Assembly (NCBI GenBank): GCA_025350045.1
Contig: JANXYM010000083.1
Coordinates: forward strand, 1-64,000
Origin: Methanomicrobiales archaeon
GTDB taxonomy: Archaea; Halobacteriota; Methanomicrobia; Methanomicrobiales; Methanospirillaceae
DNA length: 64,000 nucleotides
Direction of reading: 5' to 3'
Shown: piece by piece, positions 1 to 11,210 of the stretch
Numbering within the stretch: the stretch's first letter is position 1
Layout of the letters: each line of letters starts with the position of its first letter
Position numbers and translations under genes: made by a program
The notes under the pieces: generated by a model
The model's input: the letters and a program-made list of their open reading frames with translations, nothing else
Databases searched by the model: none
Told to the model about the DNA's origin: nothing

Positions 1-76
1 CATTATGCACTTGAGGCAAATTTATGCCACACGCGAGTGAATAAGTAATAGCTCAGAGAGAGGATTGAGACCGGCA

Positions 77-1348
77 ATGGCAGAAGAACGGGAGATGGAC
101 GACGCGCGAAAGCGTTACGAGTTCAAAAAGGCGCTCGAGAAGCTCGAGTTACAACAGGGAGACGGGACGGAACTTATCACGATCTATATTCCCCCTGACA
201 AGCAGATCTACGATGTTACCAATCAGCTCAAGGACGAGTTTGGCCAGTGCGCCAACATCAAGAGCAAACAGACCAAAACCAATGTCCAGAGTGCCATATC
301 CTCTATCCTTTCCCGGCTCAAATACTATAAGCGCCCGCCCCTGCATGGGCTTGCGGTCTTTTGTGGCACCGTCAAGACCTATGGTGATCGTACCGATCTC
401 CAGTGCACGATCGTCGAGCCTCCCGAACCTCTCAACCTCTACATGTACCGCTGCAGCTCGAACTTCGAGCTCGAGCCGCTCAAACAGATGCTCGAAGAGA
501 AGTCCATCTACGGGCTTCTCGTTCTTGATCGGCGGGAGGCCTACTGGGGCTTTTTGCGCGGCAACCGGATCGAACCCGTTGGCGGTACAACATCAACCGT
601 CCCGGGAAAGACGCGCAAAGGCGGCCAGTCCGCTGCCCGTTTCGGGCGTCTCAGGGAGATTGCGATTGCTGAGTTCTATACAAGAATCGGGGAACGGGCC
701 AGTGCTATATTCCTTGCTGAGAAGGATTACTTCGAGCGATTCAAGGGTGTACTTATCGGAGGCCCCAGCCCGACCAAAGAGGAGTTCGAAGCCGGGAACT
801 TCCTCCACCACGAAGTCCAGAAACGGATCATCGGAATCTATGACGTAGCCTATACCAATGAAGACGGACTCTCCGAACTGGTAGACGCAGCAAAGGACGC
901 GCTTAAAGGCATGGGCGTCATCAAGGAAAAAGCGTTCATGGAAAAGTTCCTCAGAGAACTCGTCAAGGATGCCAGCATTGCTGCCTATGGGGAAGACAGC
1001 ATCCGGAAAAACCTTGAACTAGGCGCAGTTGACACCCTTCTCCTCTCGGCAAACCTTCGTAAATCCCGGCTCCGGATAAAATGCCAGAACTGTAATTTCA
1101 CTGAAGAGAAGACGGTTCACATTGATGCGGGAAAATCGGTCCGGGATATCCCCCTCGGAATCTGTCCGAAATGTACCGCACCGCTCATTCTTGAAGAAGA
1201 GATCGATATCGTAGATGAACTGACTAAGCTCGCTGAACAGAGCAGTGCCAAAGTCGAGCTCATCTCCGATGATTTTGAAGAGGGATCAATCCTCTTCTCC
1301 GCATTCGGCGGGATTGCCGCTATCCTGCGCTACAGGACGGGGTGCTGA
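77..1348 (+). CDS. prf1: Peptide chain release factor aRF1
   Basis: NIKS (ANIKSKQTKTNVQSA) and GGQ (RKGGQSAARFGRLRE) motifs; internal ATG at 77 preferred over 65. Confidence 0.95.
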   Translation: MAEEREMDDARKRYEFKKALEKLELQQGDGTELITIYIPPDKQIYDVTNQLKDEFGQCANIKSKQTKTNVQSAISSILSRLKYYKRPPLHGLAVFCGTVKTYGDRTDLQCTIVEPPEPLNLYMYRCSSNFELEPLKQMLEEKSIYGLLVLDRREAYWGFLRGNRIEPVGGTTSTVPGKTRKGGQSAARFGRLREIAIAEFYTRIGERASAIFLAEKDYFERFKGVLIGGPSPTKEEFEAGNFLHHEVQKRIIGIYDVAYTNEDGLSELVDAAKDALKGMGVIKEKAFMEKFLRELVKDASIAAYGEDSIRKNLELGAVDTLLLSANLRKSRLRIKCQNCNFTEEKTVHIDAGKSVRDIPLGICPKCTAPLILEEEIDIVDELTKLAEQSSAKVELISDDFEEGSILFSAFGGIAAILRYRTGC

Positions 1349-3012
1349 TGTTACTCGAAAAACGGACGATACTGGAGCGCGTGCTTAAAGAGAGCACCGG
1401 ATTAGAGGATGTGCTGCTGGCTGAAGGTGGGGAGCACGCCGATCTTGCAACGACCGTTGCTTTCGCACTGGCAAAGCAGAAGAAACAGGCACCGGTCAAG
1501 ATCGCACAGGATCTCGTGGATGAGCTTTCGAAGCATCCTGAACTCGCGGGAATACTGGTTGAAGCAAAAGGTCCGTATATCAATTTCGTTTTCGGCAAAG
1601 AATACGTCTGCGATACCATCAGAGCCGCAGTGAAACCGGGCTATGGTTCACTGGAGAAAAAAACAACCCGCGTGGTTCTTGAACACACGAGCGCCAATCC
1701 CAACGGCCCGCTCCATGTAGGGCACATCAGGAACTCGATCATCGGTGATACTCTTGCCCGGGCATTCCGCAAGGCTGGATACCGTCTCGAAGTGCAGTAC
1801 TATGTCAATGATATGGGCCGGCAGATCGCGATCGTGGTCTGGGGATTCACCCATCTCGACAGCACCCAGCATGAGGGTGAGAAAGAGGATGCCCATATCG
1901 CCCGCATCTACATAGCAGCCAACCGCGAGATCGAGAAGGATCCGGGAATCACCCTGCAGGTCAATGAACTGATGCAACTGGTAGAGAAAGGCGATACTGC
2001 TACGGTCAAGAAGTTCCGGAACGAGGTCTCCCGCTGCCTGGAAGGATTCGAAGTCACTATGAAGAACCTCAATGTGGCGCATGACCGGTTTGTCTGGGAG
2101 AGCGATTTCATCCGGAATGGCTACACCGAGAAGATCATCAACAGGATAAGGAAACTCCCGCAGGCAAAACAGGAAGAGACCCTTGCCCTCGATCTCTCTG
2201 AGTTCGGGTTCGAGAACAAATACGTGATCCGGCGCAGCGACGGCACCTCCGTCTATGCAGCCCGCGACCTTGCATTCCATGCCTGGAAAGGGGCGAATTT
2301 TGACCGAATGATCGATGTGCTTGGTGCGGATCACAAGCTGATCGGTGCGCAGCTCCAGTGCACTATGAAACTGCTCGGGGAGAAGGTACCGGAGATCGTC
2401 CACTTTGAATTCGTATCCCTGCCCGAAGGATCAATGAGCACAAGGGCAGGTAAGTTTGTCTCAGCCGATGACCTGATCACCGAGATAAACAAGCGGACCT
2501 TCGATGAAGTGACCGCACGGAGACCAGAACTCGATGAGCCGGCCCGGAGAGCAATCGCTCAGTCGGTCGGTCTGGCAGCAGTACGCTATGATATCGTGAA
2601 GGTGTCCCCAGAAAAGAGCACCGTCTTTGACTGGAAGGAAGCACTGGATTTTGAACGCCAGAGCGGGCCGTACATCCAGTACTCCCACGCCCGTGCCTGC
2701 AGTATCCTGGAAAAAGCCGGCCCCTTTGCGGAATGCTACGATCTCGAGACACCGGCGGAAATTGCCCTTGCCAAACAGATTGCCAAGCTGCCCATGGTTA
2801 TTGAACGGGTTATCGCTGAGCTCCGGCCACATATCCTGGCCACGTACTCACGCGAACTTGCAGATGTCTTCAACTCGTTCTATCACTTCGACCCGGTACT
2901 GAAAAGCGAGGGAAAGGTCCGCGATCGCCGGCTCACGCTCGTGAAAGCGGCGCAGAATACACTCAAAGAGTCATTAGAGACACTTGGGATCGATGCCATC
3001 CGCACCATGTGA
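1342..3012 (+). CDS. argS: Arginyl-tRNA synthetase
   Basis: Class I HIGH-like motif HTSANPNGPLHVGHIRNSIIGD; full-length architecture; start may be the second ATG at 1348. Confidence 0.95.
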   Translation: MLMLLEKRTILERVLKESTGLEDVLLAEGGEHADLATTVAFALAKQKKQAPVKIAQDLVDELSKHPELAGILVEAKGPYINFVFGKEYVCDTIRAAVKPGYGSLEKKTTRVVLEHTSANPNGPLHVGHIRNSIIGDTLARAFRKAGYRLEVQYYVNDMGRQIAIVVWGFTHLDSTQHEGEKEDAHIARIYIAANREIEKDPGITLQVNELMQLVEKGDTATVKKFRNEVSRCLEGFEVTMKNLNVAHDRFVWESDFIRNGYTEKIINRIRKLPQAKQEETLALDLSEFGFENKYVIRRSDGTSVYAARDLAFHAWKGANFDRMIDVLGADHKLIGAQLQCTMKLLGEKVPEIVHFEFVSLPEGSMSTRAGKFVSADDLITEINKRTFDEVTARRPELDEPARRAIAQSVGLAAVRYDIVKVSPEKSTVFDWKEALDFERQSGPYIQYSHARACSILEKAGPFAECYDLETPAEIALAKQIAKLPMVIERVIAELRPHILATYSRELADVFNSFYHFDPVLKSEGKVRDRRLTLVKAAQNTLKESLETLGIDAIRTM

Positions 3013-3892
3013 AGCCCTGCGCAGGCAGGGATACCAGTTTTTTTCAAAGACTTCGGGAGCTGCTCTCAAGCCCTGCATGTGGTGCAAGCGTGCACTCATG
3101 GGTGGCGACATGTGCTACAAGCACCAGTTCTACGGGATTGACAGCCACCGCTGCGTCCAGATGACCCCGACCCAGCGCTGCAACCAGCGCTGCCTCTTCT
3201 GCTGGCGATCCTATGAAGAGGAGATGCACGAGGAAGAGGAATGCTCTCCCGAAACAATTCTGGCCGGTGTGCACAAGCTCCAGAAGAAAGCTCTTGCGGG
3301 GTACAATACCGTTCTTGACAATACAGTAACCCCGGAAAAGTGGCAGGAAGCACTGGATCCAAAACATGTTGCCATCTCGCTCTCCGGGGAACCCACACTC
3401 TACAGCCAGCTTCCGGCACTTATCGATCTCTTCAAAGAGAAGGGCTATACAACATTTCTTGTGAGTAATGGGACAAATCCCGATATGCTCCGGCGGTGCC
3501 ATCCGTACCAGATGTATGTCTCGCTCGATGCACCGGATCGGGAGACCTACATCACAGTATGTCGCCCGCAGGAAGATTACTGGGAACGGGTGAACGAGAG
3601 CCTTGCCTTGCTGGGGACACGACGGTCCGCAGTACGGATCACTCTTGTCAGGGATCTCAACGATTTCGCACCGGAAAAATACGCAGCAATCCTGCAGGAT
3701 TCCGGCGCGTCATTTGTGGAAGTGAAGGGATATATGTATCTGGGATACAGTAGAAACCGGTTGGCTAGAGAGAATATGCCGGAGCATGAGCGTGTGCGGG
3801 CTTTTGCAGAGAAGATTGCCGCCGCGTCCGATTACCGGATCAAAGATGAGAATCTATTGAGCAGAGTGGTCTGCCTGGAGCGTAAAACATGA
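2984..3892 (+). CDS. taw1: 4-demethylwyosine synthase (TYW1/Taw1-like radical SAM)
   Basis: Radical [19 protein letters not shown]-terminal Cys cluster [22 protein letters not shown]. Confidence 0.9.
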   Translation: MGSMPSAPCEALRRQGYQFFSKTSGAALKPCMWCKRALMGGDMCYKHQFYGIDSHRCVQMTPTQRCNQRCLFCWRSYEEEMHEEEECSPETILAGVHKLQKKALAGYNTVLDNTVTPEKWQEALDPKHVAISLSGEPTLYSQLPALIDLFKEKGYTTFLVSNGTNPDMLRRCHPYQMYVSLDAPDRETYITVCRPQEDYWERVNESLALLGTRRSAVRITLVRDLNDFAPEKYAAILQDSGASFVEVKGYMYLGYSRNRLARENMPEHERVRAFAEKIAAASDYRIKDENLLSRVVCLERKT

Positions 3893-5541
3893 GGTTCAAT
3901 CCCGAAGAATGGAAACGAAAGTCGCATGAGAATTTTGAAGAGGCATGGCACGAAGGCCCGTCGGTTATAACACCCCCGGGACATGCAGCAACCTACCCGT
4001 GCCTCTCGTTCAAACGTGCTCAGGCGCACCCGATTTTTGCCACGATAAACCGGCTTCGCGAGACCTATCTTTCGCTGGGATTCGATGAAGCGGAAAACCC
4101 GGTTATCATTGAGGAGAAGGATATCTACCGGCAGTTCGGCCCTGAGGCGATGGCCGTGCTCGACCGGGTCTTCTACTTAGGGGGGCTCCCGCGCCCAAAC
4201 GTGGGAATCGCCCGGAAACAGCTCGATGAGATCAACGAGATCCTGATGAGCCACCGGAGCCCGCTCGCTCACGGGGATGCCATGCCGGCTGCACAGGCCC
4301 ATCACCATGAGCATTATCAGGCCATGACAAAGGAGACCGAGGAGCACCTGAGAGAGACACTTCATGCCTACAAGAAATCGGAGATCGACGGCGACGAACT
4401 CACCTTCGAGCTCTCCAAGGTATTAGGTGTTGACGATGCACTGGTTGTGCATATTCTGGATGCGGTCTTTCCGGAGTTCAGGGCGCTTGTCCCGGAATCC
4501 TCGCGCTCCACGCTGCGCAGCCACATGACAAGCGGCTGGTTCATGACGCTCGGTGCCATCTGGGAGAAAACTGCGCTTCCTATCCGGCTCTTCTCAGTGG
4601 ACCGCTGTTTCCGCCGCGAACAGGCCGAAGGGCCGACCCGGCTCATGACCTACCACTCGGCATCGTGTATTATTGCCGGAGAAGATGTCACCATTGAAGA
4701 CGGTAAAGCAGTCAGCGAGGCGCTCCTTTCTGCATTCGGGTACACCGATTTCCGGTTCCAGCCGGATGAGAAACGGTCCAAGTATTATATGCCGGATTCA
4801 CAGACCGAGGTTTACGCCCGGCACCCGGTACATGGCTGGGTCGAAGTGGCAACGTTTGGTATGTACTCCCCCTCGGCACTTGCCGAGTACGGTATCGGGG
4901 TACCGGTCATGAACCTCGGACTGGGGGTTGAGAGGCTTGCAATGATTGCATACAATGCCAATGATGTCCGGCAACTCTGTTTCCCCCAGTTCTTCCCTAA
5001 AACGATCACTGACAGGGAGATCGCCCGTGCAGTTCATGTGAGAGAAGAGCCGGTATCACCCGAGGGAAAACAGCTTGCGGCAGCGATTGTCCGTATCGCC
5101 ACAGCAAATGGCGCTGCAGCCGGGCCGTGCTCATTCGATGCATGGGAAGGGACCCTTGGCGGGGTATCCGTAAAAGTGGCCGTAGAAGAACCGGAATCCA
5201 ATGCGAAACTCTGCGGTCCTGCCTGCTCCAATGAAATTTTCGTACATGATGGATCGATTCTGGGTGTGCCGGATGTCGAGAAGTGGAAACAGGTACGAAC
5301 GGAGGGAGTGGCAACCGGCATCAGTTACCTGAGCGCGGTAGCAGCACTCGCCGCAGCCCGTATTGAAGAAGCAGCCCGGTGCGGGAAGTCCACCAAGGTA
5401 CAGGTGAAGATGGGAAAACTCCCCAGTGATATCAACTTAAAGATAGAGGATTTCGCAATGCGGGCCATTACAGACAATAACAAAAAAGTCGATGTGCGGG
5501 GACCAGTATTTCTTTCCGTCCGCTCTTCGATCAAGGAATAA
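3889..5541 (+). CDS. sepS: O-phosphoseryl-tRNA synthetase (SepRS)
   Basis: N-terminus [20 protein letters not shown] and class II synthetase motifs typical of methanogen SepRS; 4-bp overlap with upstream gene. Confidence 0.92.
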   Translation: MRFNPEEWKRKSHENFEEAWHEGPSVITPPGHAATYPCLSFKRAQAHPIFATINRLRETYLSLGFDEAENPVIIEEKDIYRQFGPEAMAVLDRVFYLGGLPRPNVGIARKQLDEINEILMSHRSPLAHGDAMPAAQAHHHEHYQAMTKETEEHLRETLHAYKKSEIDGDELTFELSKVLGVDDALVVHILDAVFPEFRALVPESSRSTLRSHMTSGWFMTLGAIWEKTALPIRLFSVDRCFRREQAEGPTRLMTYHSASCIIAGEDVTIEDGKAVSEALLSAFGYTDFRFQPDEKRSKYYMPDSQTEVYARHPVHGWVEVATFGMYSPSALAEYGIGVPVMNLGLGVERLAMIAYNANDVRQLCFPQFFPKTITDREIARAVHVREEPVSPEGKQLAAAIVRIATANGAAAGPCSFDAWEGTLGGVSVKVAVEEPESNAKLCGPACSNEIFVHDGSILGVPDVEKWKQVRTEGVATGISYLSAVAALAAARIEEAARCGKSTKVQVKMGKLPSDINLKIEDFAMRAITDNNKKVDVRGPVFLSVRSSIKE

Positions 5542-5729
5542 TTTTTTTTTGCATGGGAGAAATCCTAGAGTTCATTTAACTTTCTCCATTTTTTTAATAT
5601 GCATGAGTATAACCCATCGATCGTGCCTTCAGGTTTGGTGTTGTGAGGGAGTCGCATGAGTACATTTTTGTGGGCTAATAATTCCCAGAACACGACGGAT
5701 TATGATACATAGATTAGTCAAAGCATGGT

Positions 5730-8039
5730 TCAGGAAGAGGCGGTTTCAGACCCTGCAGGATCCATAGCGGATTCAGAGATCACGGATTCACGGCAGAGAT
5801 CCCCGAGAATAAGTGTGGTCGCATTCTTATCGAGCGGCTGGTTGTCATTGCCACATTTGGGCGAGTAAATACAGGACGGGCAGCCATCATCACACTGGCA
5901 GTCCCGTACTAGTGCATGAGCAGTGGCAAACAGGTCGGGCAGGAGCTCATAAGCGTTCTCCGCAAGCCCGATACCCCCTTCGTAACCATCGTACACAAAT
6001 ATAACAGGTTCCGCGTTCTCACCATATGCAGCCGATGATAATCCTCCAATATCCCAACGATCGCACATCACATGCAGGGGCATGAGGGCAATGAGGGCAT
6101 GCTCCGCTCCATGCAGTCCTCCGGCAAAATCCAGATCCCCTTTCAGAACACGCTGTTCCGTCTCCGGAGCGGGGATAAGCCAGAATGCTTTTGTCCGGAA
6201 GGTGAGCGGTGGAAGAGCGAGAGGCTCAACGCCAATGATAGTATCGCCGCGTTTGATCTTGTAACCGGTGTACTGTTCCGTCACTTCCACCACCCCAAAG
6301 GCACATTTCACGCCGTTCAATTCACGGGTTTCAAGGGTTTCGAGGATCGCAAGGTCCACCTCTTTTAAGGGCTGCGTGTAGTAATCCACATCGGCCGCAG
6401 TTATCCGTACGACATGGGTTTCCAGATCCATCTCTTTGACAAGGAACATTTCTCCCTGGTGGAGGAGGATCGCTCCCTTGTGCGCTTCCCGGTATGCCTG
6501 CGCCCGGTCCATGGTCTCAAGCACCCTGCCATGGCACATGATCCGGAATGATTCGCCAGGTATGCCCCCTAGGCTTACCAGTTCTGCAGCCCTGCCACGC
6601 CCGGAATATACCCACCCGCGGGCAGTCTTCCTGACCAGATCGGTGGATGCAAGTTCTGGAAGCAATTGGGGGAATGCGTCCCCGAAAAAAACGCGATCTT
6701 CGTCTTCACGCAGGGGGAGCTCAGCTGCAGCACAAAGGAGGTGCCCGGATACGATATAGGGATTTTTCGTATCAACAATCGCATGTTCGTGCGAACGGGA
6801 AAAGAACTGTTCCGGGTGGTTCATAAAGTACTGGTCGAGCGGATTTGCCTGCGCAACCAGGAGGGCCAGGGATACATCACCCTTTCTCCCGGTCCTGCCG
6901 GCCTGCTGCCAGGTGGACATCATGGTGCCCGGGTAGCCGGAAATAATCACGGCATCCAGCGATCCGATATCGATGCCAAGCTCAAGCGCGTTTGTTGAGA
7001 CAACTCCCTTCATTGTCCCATCCTTGAAGTGAGTCTCGATTGCCCGCCGGTCCTCAGGAAGATAACCAGCCCGGTACGCGCAGATCGCATCTGCAAGCTG
7101 TACGCTCGAACGCCGTGCATCTTCACGCGCCCAGAGCGTGATGAGTTCCGCCATCTTCCGCGAACCGGTAAAACACAGTGTCTGGAGATCGTTTTTCACA
7201 CAGGAAACCAGGAGGTCTTTTGTTTCCTGGTGAGTGGAGCGTTCGCCTACGCCATCATAGAACGGATTATAAAGGACGAAGTGTTTCCTGCCATGCGGCG
7301 ATCCATTCCCGTCGACCAGTTCAAAAGCATGACCGGTAAGGCGGCGGGAGAACTCCTCTGGATTTGCCAGCGTTGCTGTGGAGAGGATGAACTGCGGCCG
7401 TGAACCATAGTGAAGACAAAGTCGCGACAGCCTTCGGATCAGCATCGCAATATGGGAGCCAAATACCCCGCGGTACCGGTGTGCTTCATCGATAACAATG
7501 TACCGGAGATTGGAAAACAGCGGGCGCCATTTCATGTGCCAGGACAGAACATGGTGAATCTCATGGGGATTCGAGATGATTATCCGCGAGTTATCCCGTA
7601 TCGCCGCTCGTCTCGACTGGGGAGTATCCCCGTCATAAATCGCGGGTTTTGCAGAAATGCCGGTATAGTCTGCCATCCGCTCAAGTGTAGCGAGTTGATC
7701 GTTTGACAGCGCTTTTGTCGGGTACAAGTACAATGCACGAGCATCAGGATCGACCTCAAGCCCGGAGAAAACCGGAATGTTAAACGCTAAGGTCTTACCG
7801 CTTGCTGTCGGGGTTGTGAGAATCACATTTTTGCCAGCAAGGGTGTGATTGATGGCATCACACTGGTGCGAATAAAGCCGGATGCCATTCTGAACAAGGT
7901 ATGAAGCGATACTAGCAGAAAGGGGGGTATCTAGTGTACCATAATAGGAGGGCTCCGGCTCAATAATTTCCGTATGCACCACACGATCACGATAGACCGG
8001 GTTTGTGGTGAGAAGCCGGATTACATCCTCAACAGCCAT
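5730..8039 (-). CDS. DEAD/DEAH-box helicase with DUF1998-type Cys cluster (MrfA/Hrq1-like)
   Basis: Walker A TTPTASGKT, DEAH, QQAGRTGRKGD; C-terminal CQCDDGCPSCIYSPKCGN. Confidence 0.9.
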   Translation of the reverse strand: MAVEDVIRLLTTNPVYRDRVVHTEIIEPEPSYYGTLDTPLSASIASYLVQNGIRLYSHQCDAINHTLAGKNVILTTPTASGKTLAFNIPVFSGLEVDPDARALYLYPTKALSNDQLATLERMADYTGISAKPAIYDGDTPQSRRAAIRDNSRIIISNPHEIHHVLSWHMKWRPLFSNLRYIVIDEAHRYRGVFGSHIAMLIRRLSRLCLHYGSRPQFILSTATLANPEEFSRRLTGHAFELVDGNGSPHGRKHFVLYNPFYDGVGERSTHQETKDLLVSCVKNDLQTLCFTGSRKMAELITLWAREDARRSSVQLADAICAYRAGYLPEDRRAIETHFKDGTMKGVVSTNALELGIDIGSLDAVIISGYPGTMMSTWQQAGRTGRKGDVSLALLVAQANPLDQYFMNHPEQFFSRSHEHAIVDTKNPYIVSGHLLCAAAELPLREDEDRVFFGDAFPQLLPELASTDLVRKTARGWVYSGRGRAAELVSLGGIPGESFRIMCHGRVLETMDRAQAYREAHKGAILLHQGEMFLVKEMDLETHVVRITAADVDYYTQPLKEVDLAILETLETRELNGVKCAFGVVEVTEQYTGYKIKRGDTIIGVEPLALPPLTFRTKAFWLIPAPETEQRVLKGDLDFAGGLHGAEHALIALMPLHVMCDRWDIGGLSSAAYGENAEPVIFVYDGYEGGIGLAENAYELLPDLFATAHALVRDCQCDDGCPSCIYSPKCGNDNQPLDKNATTLILGDLCRESVISESAMDPAGSETASS

Positions 8040-9111
8040 AGGATTCCTCCATCAGATGGAAGAACAACAGCGCAAGCGAGATGATATCCTGCCGGTTGTG
8101 CTCAACAACCGGTACGAGTGGACCGCAATTGCCGGTACGCAGGTATGTCTCATAAAATTCCGGCACCATCTGGCCGGGGATATCATCCTGCCTGTGAATA
8201 TGTAAGATCTCCCTTTCCAGAGCAGTGAGGCGCATTGAGGGAAACAGGTTCTTCCAGTGCCTGCGGCTGAAATGAAGGACATCAAAATGCGGGATACGGG
8301 AGGGAATGTCCATCCCATAGTACCCGAGACGATCATTGATATAGGGAAGATCGAATGCTTTGCCATTAAACGTCACAAGTGCTTTTCGCTCACCCGACAA
8401 GTGGCGGATTGTCTCATAGAGTGCTGCCGGTTCCTCAGCGATATCACGGAGCAGGTACTGGTGAACATTCAGCGCGCCGTTTTCCATCACGCCAATGCCA
8501 AAGAGGATGATCGGTCGGGAGAAGAGACCCATGGTCTCGATATCAACAAAGACATAATCCTGAAGTTCATGCAAACCTGCCGCTCCCAGTACCAGCGGGT
8601 GTGACTTTGCATGCCGTTTACCAACCAGATCCATGATTTCATGAGAATTCCCATGAAATATACAGTCAATGACCGGATGAACATGAGATCGGTACTTAGG
8701 ATGATCAGCGAGATCGTACAGGGTTTCGTACCCCCGGGCCATGAGTCGTTTCTCTGTTGCAGGGCCAACCCCACGCACGAGAGTTAAATCACCGAGAAGG
8801 GAGTTCCGGTAGTGATCGATATCGAATGCCGGGGGGTGAAGGGGGTGTGAGCTTGTTAACGAAAAGCAGGTGCCGCATTCATTGGAAATCTCATTCCCGG
8901 AAAAAACTGCTTCGAATGGCCGGTCATGATAGCTGGCGAGAAGATGATCGAGCTGCTGCCGTGCCTGATCATATTCTGATGAGAAGACAACACTGTTCGA
9001 AAAACTTGTCCCGAATATATTACCGTCGCGGACAACTTCGTATTCCTTCAGCGCCTGCATGCGCTGGTGCCAGAGTGTGCCGATACGGGCAGAAGCTTGG
9101 AGAGCAGCCAT
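8029..9111 (-). CDS. RNase H-like DEDD exonuclease, YprB/MrfB-like
   Basis: YVFVDIETMGLFSRPIILFGIG, LVTFNGKAFDLPYINDRL, HNRQDIISLALL; HhH-like VRGVGPATEKRLMARGY; overlaps downstream helicase by 11 bp. Confidence 0.85.
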   Translation of the reverse strand: MAALQASARIGTLWHQRMQALKEYEVVRDGNIFGTSFSNSVVFSSEYDQARQQLDHLLASYHDRPFEAVFSGNEISNECGTCFSLTSSHPLHPPAFDIDHYRNSLLGDLTLVRGVGPATEKRLMARGYETLYDLADHPKYRSHVHPVIDCIFHGNSHEIMDLVGKRHAKSHPLVLGAAGLHELQDYVFVDIETMGLFSRPIILFGIGVMENGALNVHQYLLRDIAEEPAALYETIRHLSGERKALVTFNGKAFDLPYINDRLGYYGMDIPSRIPHFDVLHFSRRHWKNLFPSMRLTALEREILHIHRQDDIPGQMVPEFYETYLRTGNCGPLVPVVEHNRQDIISLALLFFHLMEESYGC

Positions 9112-9295
9112 CGTCAGGATTACATCCAGAAATGAACGTATAAACTTCCGGCCGTGGAGGGTGAAAGTGAAAGAATAGTACGGTCCAATGGAAGTATGAG
9201 ACGTTTAATCAGCCCAAGAATACAATCGTTCTGATATAGGGGAATACCGTGAAAAACCTACCCATTTATACGACGGTGATGCAGGGGATTGGGGA

Positions 9296-10066
9296 ATGAA
9301 AGAAATTAAGGGGTTTCTTATCGATCTTGACGGTGTTCTCTACGTTGGGGATCACCCCATAAAGGGAGCAGCGGCTGCCATCGAAAATCTTATGCAGAAA
9401 AACTACCAGTTCCGGTTTGTTTCCAATACAACACGGAAATGCCGGAAGACCATTGCCAGCCGGTTATCTGCCATGGGATTTGACATACCGGAGGAATATA
9501 TTTTTACTCCACCCCTTGCCGCTGTTGCGTATATGAAAAAAACCGGTAAAATGGCTTGTTATCTACTCACAACCGGCGATGTTGACAGGGATTTTGACCA
9601 GGTTTGTGCACAGGATACCAATGCAAAGAAAGAATATGTGATTGTCGGGGATGCCGGACGTACCTTCACCTTTGACAGTCTCAATACCGCTTTTCGCCAC
9701 CTCATGGAAGGGGCCGAACTGATCGGGCTTGAAAAAGATCGGTACTGGATGGCAAACGGTGGTCTCTCCCTGTCTGCCGGCCCCTTTGTGCAGGCACTTG
9801 AATTTGCATCCGGCAAGAAGGCAATGATCATGGGGAAACCGTCAAAAGCGTTCTTTAATCTTGCTTTAAACGACATGGATTTACAAAGCGGGCAGGTAGC
9901 AATGATTGGAGACGACATTGCAACCGATATCGGGGGTGCTCACCTGGCCGGGATGAGGAGCATCCTGGTCAGAACGGGGAAATTCCGTCAGGAGGCATTG
10001 GAAAGTGCAATGATAAAACCAACGCACATCATCGATTCCATTGTTCAACTGGAAGATATTCTATGA
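9296..10066 (+). CDS. HAD-superfamily hydrolase (HDHD2/NagD-like)
   Basis: FLIDLDGVLYVGD, FVSNTTR, GDDIATDIGGAHLAGM motifs. Confidence 0.88.
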   Translation: MKEIKGFLIDLDGVLYVGDHPIKGAAAAIENLMQKNYQFRFVSNTTRKCRKTIASRLSAMGFDIPEEYIFTPPLAAVAYMKKTGKMACYLLTTGDVDRDFDQVCAQDTNAKKEYVIVGDAGRTFTFDSLNTAFRHLMEGAELIGLEKDRYWMANGGLSLSAGPFVQALEFASGKKAMIMGKPSKAFFNLALNDMDLQSGQVAMIGDDIATDIGGAHLAGMRSILVRTGKFRQEALESAMIKPTHIIDSIVQLEDIL

Positions 10067-10173
10067 CGATAAACTATCCTATAATAAATCGGGAACAAAG
10101 GCAGGACGGGCGTCTATGTATATGTCCAACAAAATGTGCAGATGTGAAAACCGCGCTTTCCTTTATGTTCCAA

Positions 10174-11115
10174 TTAAAAATCCTTTGTTGTAATAATTGA
10201 GGGATATGGATTTCCATCGTTGGTCTCTGAAGTAGTATCCACTTCAGTCACCCGTTTTAGTGCCATTTCGCAATACTGTTCTGATACGTCAATCCCAATA
10301 AATCTCCGCCCTTGTTTCCGTGCCACGAGACTCGTCGTACCTGCTCCATTGAAAGGATCGAGCACGATATCATTTTTGTACGAGAACAGTTTCATCAGTC
10401 TCCGGGGCAGCTCTTCGGGGAACATGGCGGGATGTTCGTAATCCTTCATGCGGGTCTCCGGAGGAAATGTCCATTTTCCGAGTACCCATTCCTTGAATTC
10501 ATCTGACGTGATATCGATATCTTCACGTCTGCCAGACTTCTTATGCGTCTCTTTGTCAAAAACTTCGATGAATTCCCACGTGTATTTGACATAAGGCATA
10601 GAGGGGGATTTCCAGCTTCCCCATGCGGTATACTTTGCATTATAGTTGTTCTTCTCCCAGAGAAATTCCGCTTTCCAGAGAAGCCCCAGCTGGGCAAGCT
10701 GGTGGGAAATGATGTGATGAGTGGGGACATAATCGGAAAAGAGAGGTTGGACATTTACAGCAATGCGACCACCGGGCTTGAGCACTCGTTCACACTCCAT
10801 CCAGACCAGCAGGAGCTTTTCGAAATATTCATTCCATTCACGGGTATCGTCATGGGGATCCTGTGCATAGGTGTGCCCGAAGTTGTAGGGAGGAGATGTG
10901 ATAATGAGATCGATACTCCGATCTGGAATACGGGAAAGGATTTCCTGTGCATCCCCGCAAATGATACGATTTATAAACGGGAGAATCTCAGGAGTTTCAG
11001 CAGTAAGAAAGATCTTATTGGCACTCTTTGATCCCTGCCGGACCCTTGCCTTGCCTTCCTTATCCTGAACTTTTTCAGACCTCATGAGAACATGATCCTG
11101 TGTGTAAATTACCAT
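10174..11115 (-). CDS. DNA methyltransferase (N4-cytosine/N6-adenine, beta-type motif order)
   Basis: LIITSPPYNFG (motif IV) before DPFNGAGTTSLVARKQGRRFIGID (motif I); no restriction gene adjacent. Confidence 0.88.
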   Translation of the reverse strand: MVIYTQDHVLMRSEKVQDKEGKARVRQGSKSANKIFLTAETPEILPFINRIICGDAQEILSRIPDRSIDLIITSPPYNFGHTYAQDPHDDTREWNEYFEKLLLVWMECERVLKPGGRIAVNVQPLFSDYVPTHHIISHQLAQLGLLWKAEFLWEKNNYNAKYTAWGSWKSPSMPYVKYTWEFIEVFDKETHKKSGRREDIDITSDEFKEWVLGKWTFPPETRMKDYEHPAMFPEELPRRLMKLFSYKNDIVLDPFNGAGTTSLVARKQGRRFIGIDVSEQYCEMALKRVTEVDTTSETNDGNPYPSIITTKDF

Positions 11116-11210
11116 CCGGTGAGTTAAAAGATACCGAAATATCGTGCTGGTTGAAGAGTAAGGTGAAAAGCGTTTAATGCAGCAATCGACATATTCTCTA
11201 CGATTGTTTT

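Noticed and set aside
213-848. Long overlapping ORF inside the aRF1 gene
   Set aside because: Alternative-frame shadow ORF with low-complexity Ser/Pro/Arg composition and no motifs; the same applies to many other overlapping ORFs in the track
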